Shown here piece after piece: positions 7,607 to 16,052 of a stretch of DNA of 39,719 bases; position 1 is the first letter of the stretch, and each line of letters starts with the position of its first letter. Below the pieces are notes generated by a model. The model worked only from the letters and a program-made list of their open reading frames with translations. It was not told the DNA's origin and searched no databases. Source of the stretch: Acidobacteriota bacterium (GTDB lineage Bacteria; Acidobacteriota; Terriglobia; Bryobacterales; UBA6623); contig JAQBUE010000024.1 in the NCBI GenBank assembly GCA_027624045.1, positions 1 to 39,719 of the forward strand. Direction: 5' to 3'. The position numbers and the translations under genes were made by a program.

Positions 7607-7642
7607 TACGAAGATCATACTACGATGATACTCGTACGTCAA
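7607..7642 (-). promoter_or_regulatory. blaI-like promoter and operator
   Basis: On the minus strand TTGACG (7637-7642) and TATGAT (7614-7619) are separated by exactly 17 bases. The spacer is filled by a dyad: TACGA (7621-7625), six bases, TCGTA (7632-7636). A third TACGA half-site lies at 7607-7611, at the predicted transcription start. BlaI-type repressors bind such dyads. The start codon at 7605 follows within a few bases, so the message should be leaderless or nearly so. Confidence 0.75.
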
Positions 7643-7759
7643 GAAGATTAGAAAAATACACCTGAGAGCCGCCCTCGCGGCCGGTGGGTCGAAGCTTGAC
7701 ATCTAAGACCTGTTGCTGAGCGTAGTGGCGTGCGAGCAGCCACCTGCGTCGACGCTACT

Positions 7760-8037
7760 CCGCTGCGGCGAGTTATCTGGCCCGCCATGAAGGGACGGCT
7801 CGTGTCCGCTCTTTCGAGTACGTTCGGCGTCTTGGCGCTCGCACTCGCCTGTATCGGCTTGTACGGCATCCTCGCCTATGGTGTTATCCGCCGGACGAGT
7901 GAGATCGGAATCCGTATGGCCCTCGGGGCCTCGCAGGTGCGGTGCTGCTATTGCTGGGATTCGCAGCAACAGCCGGAATTGTTCCCGCTCGGCGAGCGGC
8001 AAGGTTGCACCCAACGTCCGCTCTCAGCTGCGAGTGA
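7760..8037 (+). pseudogene. Deleted remnant of an FtsX/MacB-like ABC permease
   Basis: A conserved permease segment is seen: [38 protein letters not shown], then GIRMALGAS. This is the start of the C-terminal FtsX domain of the MacB-like permeases that are expanded in Acidobacteria. Right after it, in another frame from 7939, comes the normal C-terminus of the same protein: [20 protein letters not shown], then ARLHPTSAL and a TGA at 8035. About 70-80 residues between the two pieces, and all N-terminal domains, are missing. The gene is therefore a relic that lost its 5' part and suffered an internal deletion with a frame change. It cannot encode a working transporter. Confidence 0.78.
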
Positions 8038-8231
8038 CGTAGCAACTCAGGTCGCTCGTGGCTTGTGCGTTTTCCATCGCCGTAGCTTCCTCGATGGGGG
8101 AACCGAGGAAGTCAGACACCACGGCCGGCCCGCTCCCGCGATCGGGACTCGTCGGAAGCTGGCGGCTGCTTAGCTGCTTTTCACTCTCCGCCAGGAACAG
8201 CCCTCTAGGCGAGCACGGGGGACCGCTACTC

Positions 8232-9011
8232 CTACTCCCGCGCAGCTTCGATTTCAAACTCTAAATCCAAGGTTGCCCGAACCGCTAGATACCCCACCCC
8301 GCTATTCGGGACCGCCCGATTCTGTCCCGACTGCCCCGTTGAACCCACGTAGCTCACGGCAGAGTTCTGTATCGCGCCTGCCTCTCCCCGCGAACCCTGG
8401 CGGCCGCTGCTATTAACGTCGTACCAAGTCTGCAACTTCGTCTCCGCCGAGGAGACATCGGACGGCCGCTCGGACACCGCGAATCCACCCACGCTCGCCA
8501 GATCCCGCGCTTTCTCATACGCCGCCTGCAGCGCCAACGCCCGCGCCTCATCGGCGTACTTGCGAAACTCCGACGTTCGGAAATCGACGTTGTGGATGTA
8601 GTTCGCCCCCGCGTCCAGCGCGCTCATCAACGCATCCTCGAACTTGTCGACATCTCGCAGCGTCAGCACCACCGTGCGCCGCACAGTGTAGTGGTCCACG
8701 ACCGTCCGTAGTTGCTGGTTCCGCTGAATGTCCACATATGCGAAATCCACCGCCATGTCATCGTCGGAAATCCCCCAGTTTCGGGCCGCTTCTCGCACGG
8801 ACGCGACACTTCGGTCGTTCTGTTCCCGAGCCGCCCGGAGCTCGCGGTTCCAAGTCTCTACCCCCAGTTGCAGCACGACATGGTCGGGGCGCACCTGCAC
8901 CTCGGCCTCGCCCTTTACGCGAATATCCTTCGCCGCCGCGTCGGAATACATACCGCCAACGACCGCCACGCAGCAGAACGTCCAAACCCTAACTCGCGAT
9001 CGGATAAACAT
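8232..9011 (-). CDS. Secreted SIMPL (DUF541) domain protein
   Basis: The 259-residue product has a signal-peptide-like start (MFIRSRVRVWTFCCVAVVGG with cleavage near SDAAAKD). The mature part is a SIMPL domain: IRVKGEAEVQVRPDHVVLQL at its start, paired helices with ARALALQAAYEKARDLASVG and SERPSDVSS, and a final beta strand YLAVRATLDLEFEIE. Bacterial SIMPL proteins are periplasmic and can form large oligomers; their biochemical role is poorly known. The start is set at the ATG preceded by GGAGGGGGGTGACGAG rather than an ATG six codons earlier. A Ser/Gly/Gln-rich insertion lies between the helical part and the last strand. No operon partner is close. Confidence 0.87.
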   Translation of the reverse strand: MFIRSRVRVWTFCCVAVVGGMYSDAAAKDIRVKGEAEVQVRPDHVVLQLGVETWNRELRAAREQNDRSVASVREAARNWGISDDDMAVDFAYVDIQRNQQLRTVVDHYTVRRTVVLTLRDVDKFEDALMSALDAGANYIHNVDFRTSEFRKYADEARALALQAAYEKARDLASVGGFAVSERPSDVSSAETKLQTWYDVNSSGRQGSRGEAGAIQNSAVSYVGSTGQSGQNRAVPNSGVGYLAVRATLDLEFEIEAARE

Positions 9012-9195
9012 CTCGTCACCCCCCTCCAACGTAACACCCTACGCAGCAGCAGCTGGCTTGGTTTCCTGCATCGGATACGCGACAAGAATGTGAGGCGAGT
9101 GAGGGTTTCCTTGACTACGTCGCTCAACGTCCTCGAAAGCCGCCGGTCCGCTCTGCCGCGGCAGATGCAACAACTGGGGCGAGTTTTGCCTCGGC

Positions 9196-9880
9196 TCATC
9201 CCCTTGGATTTACGGTGACGATCACGCGTTGATAACAAGTGAGCGGGGGCGTGCCGTTGTCGGTGACGGCGAATCGGATCCCCTTCGCGATGCGATCGAG
9301 CAGATACTCGGGTGTCGGATATCCGGGTTCGTGCAGTTCTAGGTTGTCGCGGACTGTCCCGTAGGCGCCAACAATCCTCTCGGCCTGCTCAGGGGCCACA
9401 TTGTTCCGACTTCCCGCCGGCGTGGCGACAAGACCTTCGATGTCCATGTGATTTGCGTAGGTCGTCAACCGAACCATGGACATCTGGTCATCCGGATCGC
9501 CCCCGATGTCGGATGTTCTTGTGGTATCTGCTCGATATCGCGTCCGCATCGACCCCAGACTCCCCTCCCAGCCGCACCCGGATGTACCTAATGACGACCT
9601 CGTCGGCGTCGATCTGGATCGGATGCTTTCGGAGGGCGACGCCGTCACCCGGTGCTGTCTGGCCGGCGATGGTGATGTAGGGATTGGAGATCTTCAACTG
9701 GCTTTCCAGGGTAATCGTGCCCGAGACGCGGAAGACGACGATCCGTGGTCCATCGGCTTCCACCGCGTAGCGCAAGCTGCCGGGTCCCGAGTCGCTGAGG
9801 TTCGTCACCGCAATGACGCGGCCTCCCCTGCCGCCTCGGGTCATCGAGCCGTGGCCTTCCGCGCCGGGAAAAGCGGGCAC
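9196..9880 (-). pseudogene. Composite pseudogene: pectate lyase piece joined to DUF1593 pieces
   Basis: Three relics are joined on the minus strand. The first (9880 to about 9512) is the N-terminal half of a pectate lyase: FPGAEGHGSMTRGGRGG, NLSDSGPGSLRYAVE, NPYITIAGQTAPGDG and DAISSRYHKNI. At about 9511-9514 the sense switches frame to DIGGDPDDQMSMVRL, the start of a DUF1593 (nucleoside-hydrolase-like) domain, running to EYLLDRIAKG. Near 9278 it jumps to RFAVTDNGTPPL and TVNPRG, which resembles the C-terminal strand domain of the same family. The lyase piece also lacks a signal peptide. The best reading is two neighbouring polysaccharide-degradation genes collapsed by deletions. Confidence 0.75.
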
Positions 9881-9922
9881 TCCTGGACCACGGTCGAATG
9901 AATGCCCGGCTGAAACCCGTGC

Positions 9923-10372
9923 CTACACGCGATCGTAGTCGCCCTGCCAGTCCTTGACCATCTGTTTGATGGTCTTGCGATCGTCGATCTTCTTTGACAT
10001 GACTTCGCGAACCAAACCCGGCAACTCGGCATCGGACGCGAAGCGCAACCCGACCAACTGCGGGACGGTGAGACCTGCAATCGCGGCCTGCGGATCAGCG
10101 GGCAGAATCTTCTCCAAGCGCAGACGCATCTCCACCCGGATGATGCGGTCTTGCAGCTTCGTCGCGTATCCGCGTCCCACGACAAGACCGAACAGGGCGC
10201 CGGCACCCACCAGTAGCGCGCCTGTCCCGATCAGGCAAGATCCCGCGGTCGTCGTCACGCGGAACAATCCTATTGCCGCGCACACGATACCCACGAAAAT
10301 CAAGCCCGCGGCAATGATCAACCCTTTGGGAACCATCGTGTGGTTTTGAAAGTTCTGTGTCTGATTCGTCAT
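9923..10372 (-). CDS. DUF6526-like two-helix membrane protein
   Basis: The 149-residue product begins MTNQTQNFQNHTMVPKG, a start typical of DUF6526 proteins. Two transmembrane helices follow (about residues 16-37 and 44-66, Gly/Ala/Ile-rich) and then a cytoplasmic helical tail with RVEMRLRLEKIL and a segment ending in DWQGDYDRV. The function of the family is unknown. The start is chosen at the ATG after AAGGATCACAAG; the longer frame adds 19 residues without a binding site. It lies alone between the composite pseudogene and the OsmC gene, all on the minus strand. Confidence 0.75.
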   Translation of the reverse strand: MTNQTQNFQNHTMVPKGLIIAAGLIFVGIVCAAIGLFRVTTTAGSCLIGTGALLVGAGALFGLVVGRGYATKLQDRIIRVEMRLRLEKILPADPQAAIAGLTVPQLVGLRFASDAELPGLVREVMSKKIDDRKTIKQMVKDWQGDYDRV

Positions 10373-10448
10373 CTTGTGATCCTTGTTGTACCCGCGCCAG
10401 ACGAGAGCCCAGCCTGCATATCTTCTCACGTCGTGGATTGACGCGGGC

Positions 10449-10883
10449 TCAGACGATGACAGTGTCTACAACGACAGTGTCTATAACGTGCGGTCCGGCG
10501 GCGAGCGTTTTGCGGACCGGGCAGCGCGTTGCAATGTCGGCCAGACGTTCACGCTGCTGCGCGTCCAGATCGCCCTCCAGCCGTAATCGAACTTCGATCC
10601 GCTCAACGATGCCATCATTCTGTTCACAGTCCTCGCAATCCTTCGCGTGCACGCGCCCGTGAGACAGCTCGAGATCTACTTTCCTGAGCGCCCACCCCTT
10701 GCGGCGCGCGTAAAGCTGGAGAGTCATCACCGTGCAACTGCCGAGCGCCGCCAGTAGCAGTTCATACGGATCCGGCCCCAGGCCATCGCCAATGCCCTGG
10801 GGTTCATCGGCAAGAATCGCGTGCTCTTCTGACCGGATGAGTACCTGCAGGTTCTCGACGCTTGTCGCGTGTATTTTCGCCAT
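10449..10883 (-). CDS. OsmC-family peroxiredoxin-like protein
   Basis: The 144-residue protein has the OsmC/Ohr layout. The first conserved Cys is in LAALGSCTVMTLQLYARRKG, and the second is in the C-terminal ATRCPVRKTL segment. Between them are the EVRLRLEG strand and the helix with AQQRERLADI. Family members reduce hydroperoxides or act on thiols. The sequence KWAL-type region after the first Cys (GWALRKVDLELSH) is closer to OsmC/YhfA-like proteins than to Ohr. The ATG after GGAGGAGGAAGACTC is taken as start; an upstream in-frame ATG adds 16 residues that are not conserved. Upstream lies the exported methyltransferase gene on the same strand. Confidence 0.9.
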   Translation of the reverse strand: MAKIHATSVENLQVLIRSEEHAILADEPQGIGDGLGPDPYELLLAALGSCTVMTLQLYARRKGWALRKVDLELSHGRVHAKDCEDCEQNDGIVERIEVRLRLEGDLDAQQRERLADIATRCPVRKTLAAGPHVIDTVVVDTVIV

Positions 10884-10954
10884 GAGTCTTCCTCCTCCAC
10901 CGAGCGAACGCCGAGCGAGCACGGCATACATGCCGCGGACTCGTTATTCACCAC

Positions 10955-11686
10955 TCACTCGGCCCGCCCGAAAAACATCAAGTGTTGCCAGGGGAGCCCG
11001 TCGTACTCTCTAACAAGTTTAAGGCCGTTCGCGTTGTATTCCTTGCGAATCTGCTGCTTCGTCATCTTGTGGAGCAGCTTAATCGGTACCGCCGGGTCTT
11101 CCATGCGATACTCCGCCAGCGCAATGCGCCCATCCGGGGCGAGACTCGCGCGCATCGCTTGGAGCATGCGCTCGGGGTAGGCGAACTCGTGATACACATC
11201 CACCAGCAAGATCAAATCCACTTCCCCGGCCGGCAGGTTTGGGTCCGCTTGCGTACTCAGAATCGGCTCGATGTTATTGATGCCGGCATCGGCAGCCCGC
11301 TGTTTCAGTAGCTCCAGCATTTCAGGCTGGATATCCACCGCCAACACGCGACCCTCGGGGCCGACGAGCTTGGCAAGCTGCAGCGAGTAGAAACCATTCC
11401 CGCAGCCAACGTCGGCCACTGTTTGACCTCTCTTGACTTGCAGCGCGTCGATCAGTTTTCGCGGATTCTCTTCCTCGTCGCGAGTCTCGCGAATCAGCCA
11501 GGGCGCGCCATGGTAGCTCATCGTCTGAGCGATCGAGCGCCCCTGGTATTCATCACGAGGCGGCGGGAGCTTGCCCTCAGCCTGTTGCGGATACGCTTGC
11601 GGCGCACCGCCCCAGAGCAGGGCAACGGCCACGATGAACAAGAGCGCCGGACGCATGGATGGACTGTGAATCAGGTTTCGTATCAT
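10955..11686 (-). CDS. Exported class I SAM-dependent methyltransferase-like protein
   Basis: The product has an N-terminal hydrophobic signal (about residues 8-28, ALLFIVAVALLWGGAP) followed by a canonical class I methyltransferase fold. Motif I is VADVGCGNGFYSLQLAKL, motif II the acidic end of VLAVDIQPEM, and the motif IV region is VDLILLVDVYHEF. A segment with HKMTKQQIRKEYNANGLKLV follows. SAM binding is well supported; the methyl acceptor is unknown. A secretion signal on a SAM-dependent enzyme is odd because SAM is cytoplasmic, yet such proteins recur in Acidobacteria and Planctomycetes. The start could also be the ATG 24 bases upstream, which adds 8 residues. Confidence 0.83.
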   Translation of the reverse strand: MIRNLIHSPSMRPALLFIVAVALLWGGAPQAYPQQAEGKLPPPRDEYQGRSIAQTMSYHGAPWLIRETRDEEENPRKLIDALQVKRGQTVADVGCGNGFYSLQLAKLVGPEGRVLAVDIQPEMLELLKQRAADAGINNIEPILSTQADPNLPAGEVDLILLVDVYHEFAYPERMLQAMRASLAPDGRIALAEYRMEDPAVPIKLLHKMTKQQIRKEYNANGLKLVREYDGLPWQHLMFFGRAE

Positions 11687-11730
11687 CGCCACTTCATCCC
11701 GCCCTATCATGGCGCCGTATCATGCTGCCG

Positions 11731-12870
11731 TCACGCCGCTGTATATGCTGCCGTCACAACGGGGTCGGCCGATCGCCGCTTCCAAAACGGGTGGTTCGCC
11801 CAGCGGGTCTCGTCGCGGTAATAGGCCGCAATCATCGAGCGATAGCGCTCGTAAGATCGCCGCATGTGGGCCGAGTATCGTTCGGTCGCGCCGTCGTCAC
11901 CCGACATCTGCCGCTCAATCGCCGCCGCCGCTTCCATTCCGCCGGCCATCGCGGTGACGATGCCGCAAGAGGAGAGCGGATCATAGCTCACCGCGGCGTC
12001 CCCAACAGCCAGCCAGTTCGAACCCGCCATCGTCTCCAAGCAGGCGCTGGCGGCGCTGACGACACGTACCGTTGACGGTAACGCGCCTTGGTGACGTTCA
12101 ATCCGTGCCGTGGTCTGCCGCGCGTCCGACAGCTGTTTCCGCCATGAAGCCGGATGGGTCGCACCGTTTCTTTCTACGAGGTCCGCATCAGTGAAGTAAA
12201 CCGCTGCCAGGCGGCCGTCAGGCAGCAGCGCCGAGTACCACCACCCATCCGGCACCGCTTCGACCAGCGTCGTCGTGTCTTCGAACGGCTGCGCCGAAGG
12301 TCCCAGGAATCCCGCGAGGCCGACAAGCCTGTCATCCACTCGCCGCACTACTCCCAACCGCCGGGCAAACCAGCCGGCTCGGCCGGTCGCGTCAACCACC
12401 CAGCGGGCCCGCAGCGCCGTCCGTCGACCATCCTGTCCCATCAGACGAAGCCGCCAGCCCTCCGCCCACGGTTCGAATGCCTTGATACTTGTCCGCGGCT
12501 GAAGCAGCACGCCGGCATCGCCTGCCGCCGCCAGTAGAAATCGATCGAACCGTTTCCGGTCGAGATGCCAACCATGCCCATACGGTTCGCTAATGAAATG
12601 ACGCTCGTCGAGGCCATCGCGTCCCCAGACGGAACGATTCGCGTAGCACGGCAGGTGGCCCTCGGCCAGGAAGCCCGCCATCAATCCCAGCCGCTCCAAG
12701 ACGGCCCGCGACGATGGCGCAATCGTCTCACCGACTCTGTCAACCTGCGTGTCTCCGCGATCCACGAGTGTCACCAGCAGGCCCGACCGCGCAGCCTGTA
12801 ACGCGGTCACCGCACCCGCGGGACCCCCACCGATCACGGCTACATCGAACTGCTTTTCAGATACGCTCAA
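11731..12870 (-). CDS. LodB-like FAD-dependent oxidoreductase
   Basis: The 379-residue flavoprotein opens with FDVAVIGGGPAGAVTAL (GGGPAG at residues 14-19, the dinucleotide fold). It continues with GETIAPSSRAVLERLG, has WVVDATGRAGWFARRL, and later the second FAD motif AVGDAAVSYDPLSSCGI. This is the tryptophan-halogenase/geranylgeranyl-reductase-like group that includes LodB and GoxB. Those enzymes modify the tryptophan of a partner oxidase so that the cysteine tryptophylquinone cofactor can form. The partner is encoded directly upstream and ends 23 bases before this start, so lodA-lodB order and co-transcription are kept. No signal peptide is present, which fits cofactor maturation in the cytoplasm. 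Confidence 0.85.
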   Translation of the reverse strand: MSVSEKQFDVAVIGGGPAGAVTALQAARSGLLVTLVDRGDTQVDRVGETIAPSSRAVLERLGLMAGFLAEGHLPCYANRSVWGRDGLDERHFISEPYGHGWHLDRKRFDRFLLAAAGDAGVLLQPRTSIKAFEPWAEGWRLRLMGQDGRRTALRARWVVDATGRAGWFARRLGVVRRVDDRLVGLAGFLGPSAQPFEDTTTLVEAVPDGWWYSALLPDGRLAAVYFTDADLVERNGATHPASWRKQLSDARQTTARIERHQGALPSTVRVVSAASACLETMAGSNWLAVGDAAVSYDPLSSCGIVTAMAGGMEAAAAIERQMSGDDGATERYSAHMRRSYERYRSMIAAYYRDETRWANHPFWKRRSADPVVTAAYTAA

Positions 12871-12893
12871 TGCCGTCTCGCCGGGGCGAGCAT

Positions 12894-14735
12894 CTAACCC
12901 TCGCCCTCCGGCCCCTCCACATAGATCTCGTCGGGAAACTCGCTGTCAGCCGGACCTGGCTGTTTCGTAACCAGACCGAACTCGTGCCATTCGTCCTTGA
13001 ACTCGTTCAATGATTGCGTGAAATTTGAGGAAAGCCGCCGCAGCCAGCGTGCCCTGGTCCGAAAGGCGGATCGCCTCTCGGCGGGGTCCAACTCGGCGTT
13101 CAACACCGTCTGATAGTTCGCCCACGTCAGGACCGCGTTCGGCACACGGGCCGGCCAGAACGTCGGCAGGAAGGGATCGATCGCAGGCTCGAAGGCGGAG
13201 CCGCACGATGCAGCGTCGCCCTGCCACGGCACGGCCATCCATCGCGTGATGTCCCCCGGCCCGGTCGCGCGAAACGGCCCTTGTGGCGACAAAGCGATCT
13301 GCGACGTCATGACGTCGCCGTAGTCGGGTTGGGTCAGTTTCCCGCGTGTCGCCCGGCCGCGCGGCGGAAGGGGCCGCTCGGGCAACAGCCGCATCGCATG
13401 CCGCAAGCGGAACGGCGCTTCGTAGAGCATCGGCACTCTCATGATCCAAGGCATTTCGAAGCCGGGTTTGAACGAGCCCCCGACGCAATTCTCAAGCGCT
13501 GCTCGGTCCAACGCGCTTGGCTGCCGCGATATATCGAGCCCCTCGACGGTTTCAGGCGTGGTGCCCTTTGCGACGCCATCCGCATCGAAATTTCCCGCCG
13601 CCCACTCTTCCAGCCAACGATATTGCAAGAGGGTGACTGCCAGCCATTGGCGCGGTTCCCTCGCCGGAAAACGGACTCCGTCGCCGTAGTAAGGCGGCCA
13701 CTCATCGAAGCTCATCGTTGAATAGTCCGCGTTTCGAAAACGCTGCAAGATCGATTCTCGAACAGCACGATTGGCCTCGGATGGATCGTTCAGCTGATCC
13801 GTGTTCGCCGCGGCAATCGGATTCTCAGCCGCATCCCACCCGAAATCCCTCAAGAAACCGCTATTCACCCACTGGTTCTGATCGAATGTTTCAAACAGCG
13901 GGTAGATGTGGTCGCGAAACGATGGACGCGACGGTACCGAACCCGAATTGATCCGCGCGCCCGCATCCAATACCAGGTCGTAAATCGACACGATCGGCCG
14001 GATTCCGGGCGCGAAGTTGGGCGGAGCCGCCACGACCCATGCCGGCGTCACTGGCAGCGGCTTGCCGTCGAGCACGACACTCGCCTCCACCGGACCGTCC
14101 GACGTGTCGTCGTACCAATTGTCATTATTGCGAATGTCAGTGATCCTGCCCAGCGGCGGTGGGATGGTGCTGCCCGAAGTCCCGAATCCGCCCAACACCA
14201 GCAGCCGTCCGTTCGCATCGGTCCGCAGTTCCCCGAGCGGTACGAGAATATCGAAGAAGCGCCCTTGGTCGAAGTGATAGCGGCGATCGTTGCCGTCCGC
14301 GTTCGTGTTGCTGCCCCGAATGCGCCGCGGTCCCGAATCGATCACCAGTACTTCAGGATGTTCGCGCGACATAGTTGCGTTGCGGCGGGAATTCCGATCT
14401 GGTGGGAGATCCAGCTGACCTCGCGCAACGGGAATGTCGAGTGGCAGGTTGATGCGGTACCAAAAGGCCTTCTTGTTCGCGAGGTACACAGCCCACGAAA
14501 TCTCCGCGTCGTCCGCCGTAATCTCGCGGACAACCTCGCCAGCCGCGTTGTAGCCATAAATACGAAAACGGGCCGCCTGACGCGCGATCCGCCCGGCGTC
14601 ATCGTGGTATCCGCCGGCCGGTGTGTCGTCGCGCCCCGGTACTTCCGGTCCGACGAAATACTGACTCGGGCTATTCCCGAGCCGCGCGACGCCGATCGCG
14701 GGGTGGATACGGCATTCGACAATCTCGTCGTTCAA
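12894..14735 (-). CDS. LodA/GoxA-like quinoprotein amino-acid oxidase (CTQ)
   Basis: The 613-residue protein carries the LodA N-terminal signature CRIHPAIGVARLGNSP and, further on, blocks typical of the family: VLGGFGTSGS, NNDNWYDDTSDGPVEA and TPAWVVAAPPNFAPG. Candidate cofactor residues are Cys417 in ENCVGGSFKPGFEMPW and Trp504 in AVPWQGDAASC, matching the positions that crosslink into cysteine tryptophylquinone in LodA. Family members oxidise amino acids (lysine at the epsilon-amino group, or glycine), releasing ammonia and hydrogen peroxide. The substrate here is not predictable. No signal peptide is seen. The start is TTG with GGAG about 7 bases before it. The downstream lodB-like gene supports the assignment. 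Confidence 0.87.
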   Translation of the reverse strand: MNDEIVECRIHPAIGVARLGNSPSQYFVGPEVPGRDDTPAGGYHDDAGRIARQAARFRIYGYNAAGEVVREITADDAEISWAVYLANKKAFWYRINLPLDIPVARGQLDLPPDRNSRRNATMSREHPEVLVIDSGPRRIRGSNTNADGNDRRYHFDQGRFFDILVPLGELRTDANGRLLVLGGFGTSGSTIPPPLGRITDIRNNDNWYDDTSDGPVEASVVLDGKPLPVTPAWVVAAPPNFAPGIRPIVSIYDLVLDAGARINSGSVPSRPSFRDHIYPLFETFDQNQWVNSGFLRDFGWDAAENPIAAANTDQLNDPSEANRAVRESILQRFRNADYSTMSFDEWPPYYGDGVRFPAREPRQWLAVTLLQYRWLEEWAAGNFDADGVAKGTTPETVEGLDISRQPSALDRAALENCVGGSFKPGFEMPWIMRVPMLYEAPFRLRHAMRLLPERPLPPRGRATRGKLTQPDYGDVMTSQIALSPQGPFRATGPGDITRWMAVPWQGDAASCGSAFEPAIDPFLPTFWPARVPNAVLTWANYQTVLNAELDPAERRSAFRTRARWLRRLSSNFTQSLNEFKDEWHEFGLVTKQPGPADSEFPDEIYVEGPEGEG

Positions 14736-14969
14736 AGTTGACTCCGTTTTCGTTAGGAATCCGTCGAGGGAGACCGCCGCCCCTGAGGACTACTGGGACG
14801 ATTAGACGGCCATTTCCCATTCCGTCCGGCCCGAGGGAATTTGAGGCGTATTATCACACACCGCCTCCCTCGCACGTCCTTGGCTCCAGTGGCTCTGCGT
14901 ACACCGCGATCAGCCGAGCCCGCTCCCGCCGAACTGCCTTCTTCTAGGTAGAATCACTGATAGTCGCCG

Positions 14970-15641
14970 GTGTCCCGCGCGCGATATCTTCATCCCGTGC
15001 GGTACCCATTCGGTACGGTTGGTATCGGCGGTCTTGTTCAGCCCAAGCCGGCATCCCCGCCGGCGGAGAAGGCGGAGCAGCCCGAGTCCGAGGAGGAACG
15101 CCGGGCCGAGGCGCGGGCTACGGGGCACGAACTCGTCCTCGTCAAGTGGAGTGACGCCGGCGGACGAAGCTGTGCGGAGCGCGCCCGGATTGTAGACCGC
15201 TCCAAGAAGGGGTTGGGGTTGCTCACGGCATCCCCTATTCCCGTTCGCACTCAAGTTGCGGTCACGGGCGGGACGAGCCTGCGCGGCGTCGTTCAAAACT
15301 GTCGCCAGGGACACGATGGCTATGCGGTTGGCCTGCTGCGCCTTTCGTCGGAGCGCCGAGTGTCGGAGCGGCGTCTCGTGCAGGGTAACGCCACACTCAT
15401 CTGGCGCGAATCGGAAGGCCCTGAACGAACGCTCAGCGCGGCGGTATTGAACGCCACGACCAGCGGGCTGCAGGTCCAGACGTCGGTCGCGATGCCGGTT
15501 CCCGCGCTGGTCCGTATCATCGGCGAAGGCGTTGAACACGTCGCCGAAACTTGCTACCGAGAGCGCAACGGGGACCGCTTCCTGGTCGGTCTTCGCTTCT
15601 TGAAACACACCGCTGGCGAAACTCCTACTACCGAAGAGTGA
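14970..15641 (+). CDS. Tandem PilZ-domain protein
   Basis: Two PilZ-like barrels follow a Pro/Glu-rich linker. The first (about residues 42-125) has RRAEARATG and the VDRSKKGLGLL turn, corresponding to RxxxR and (D/N)xSxxG. The second (about 130-215) has the RRVSERRLVQGNATLIWRE strand pair and a turn LNATTSGLQV, ending in RFLVGLRFL. PilZ domains often bind cyclic di-GMP, but tandem PilZ proteins of this phylum frequently have incomplete ligand motifs, so binding is uncertain. The start is the GTG at 14970, with another GTG nine codons later; neither has a clear binding site. A longer open frame on the opposite strand covers this gene and is rejected. Confidence 0.72.
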   Translation: MSRARYLHPVRYPFGTVGIGGLVQPKPASPPAEKAEQPESEEERRAEARATGHELVLVKWSDAGGRSCAERARIVDRSKKGLGLLTASPIPVRTQVAVTGGTSLRGVVQNCRQGHDGYAVGLLRLSSERRVSERRLVQGNATLIWRESEGPERTLSAAVLNATTSGLQVQTSVAMPVPALVRIIGEGVEHVAETCYRERNGDRFLVGLRFLKHTAGETPTTEE

Positions 15642-15802
15642 ACGGCTCGAAGACGCTGAAGCGGCAGGTCTGATCGCCGCTCCATGCACACGTTGGATAG
15701 CGACGAAGGATTCGCGAGAAAACTCGTCCAGTTGGCGACCGGTCCGATTGGCCACTGGGATAGGTAAGTCTTTAAGGAACAGCAGCTTGCGTCAGGAAGG
15801 TG

Positions 15803-15985
15803 CTACTCAAAGGCAACATTGCCGTCTTCGTCGAGCCAAGCGATATCACTGTCGGGTGCGCTGTTGTCCTTGGTCCCCTTCTCCACTTTTCGCTGGGCCC
15901 TTTTTTCGCCCTTGTCGCGGGCCTTTTCCTGACGGGCAAGCTCTTTGAGCCGCTTCTGGAAGGTTGTATTTGATCGACTCGCCAT
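15803..15985 (-). CDS. Small, highly charged protein
   Basis: The 60-residue product starts MASRSNTTFQKRLKELARQE and consists of a Lys/Arg/Glu-rich helix (to about residue 42) and an acidic tail with DSDIAWLDEDGNVAFE. Proteins with the TFQKRxKELARQEK start recur across several phyla as hypothetical proteins; no function is known to me. The start is firm: GGGAGGG lies 5 bases before the ATG, and the longer frame adds 28 residues without support. The helix could bind RNA, ribosomes or DNA by charge, which is a guess. Confidence 0.7.
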   Translation of the reverse strand: MASRSNTTFQKRLKELARQEKARDKGEKRAQRKVEKGTKDNSAPDSDIAWLDEDGNVAFE

Positions 15986-16052
15986 GGTTCCCTCCCTCTC
16001 AGCGCGTTCCGGCCGAAAGTACTGATTTATTGGAAGATATCTCCCTATACCT

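Noticed and set aside
14910..15755. Long minus-strand frame of 281 codons
   Set aside because: It is opposite the tandem PilZ gene, is Arg/Ser-rich without motifs, and is explained as a GC-rich shadow frame.
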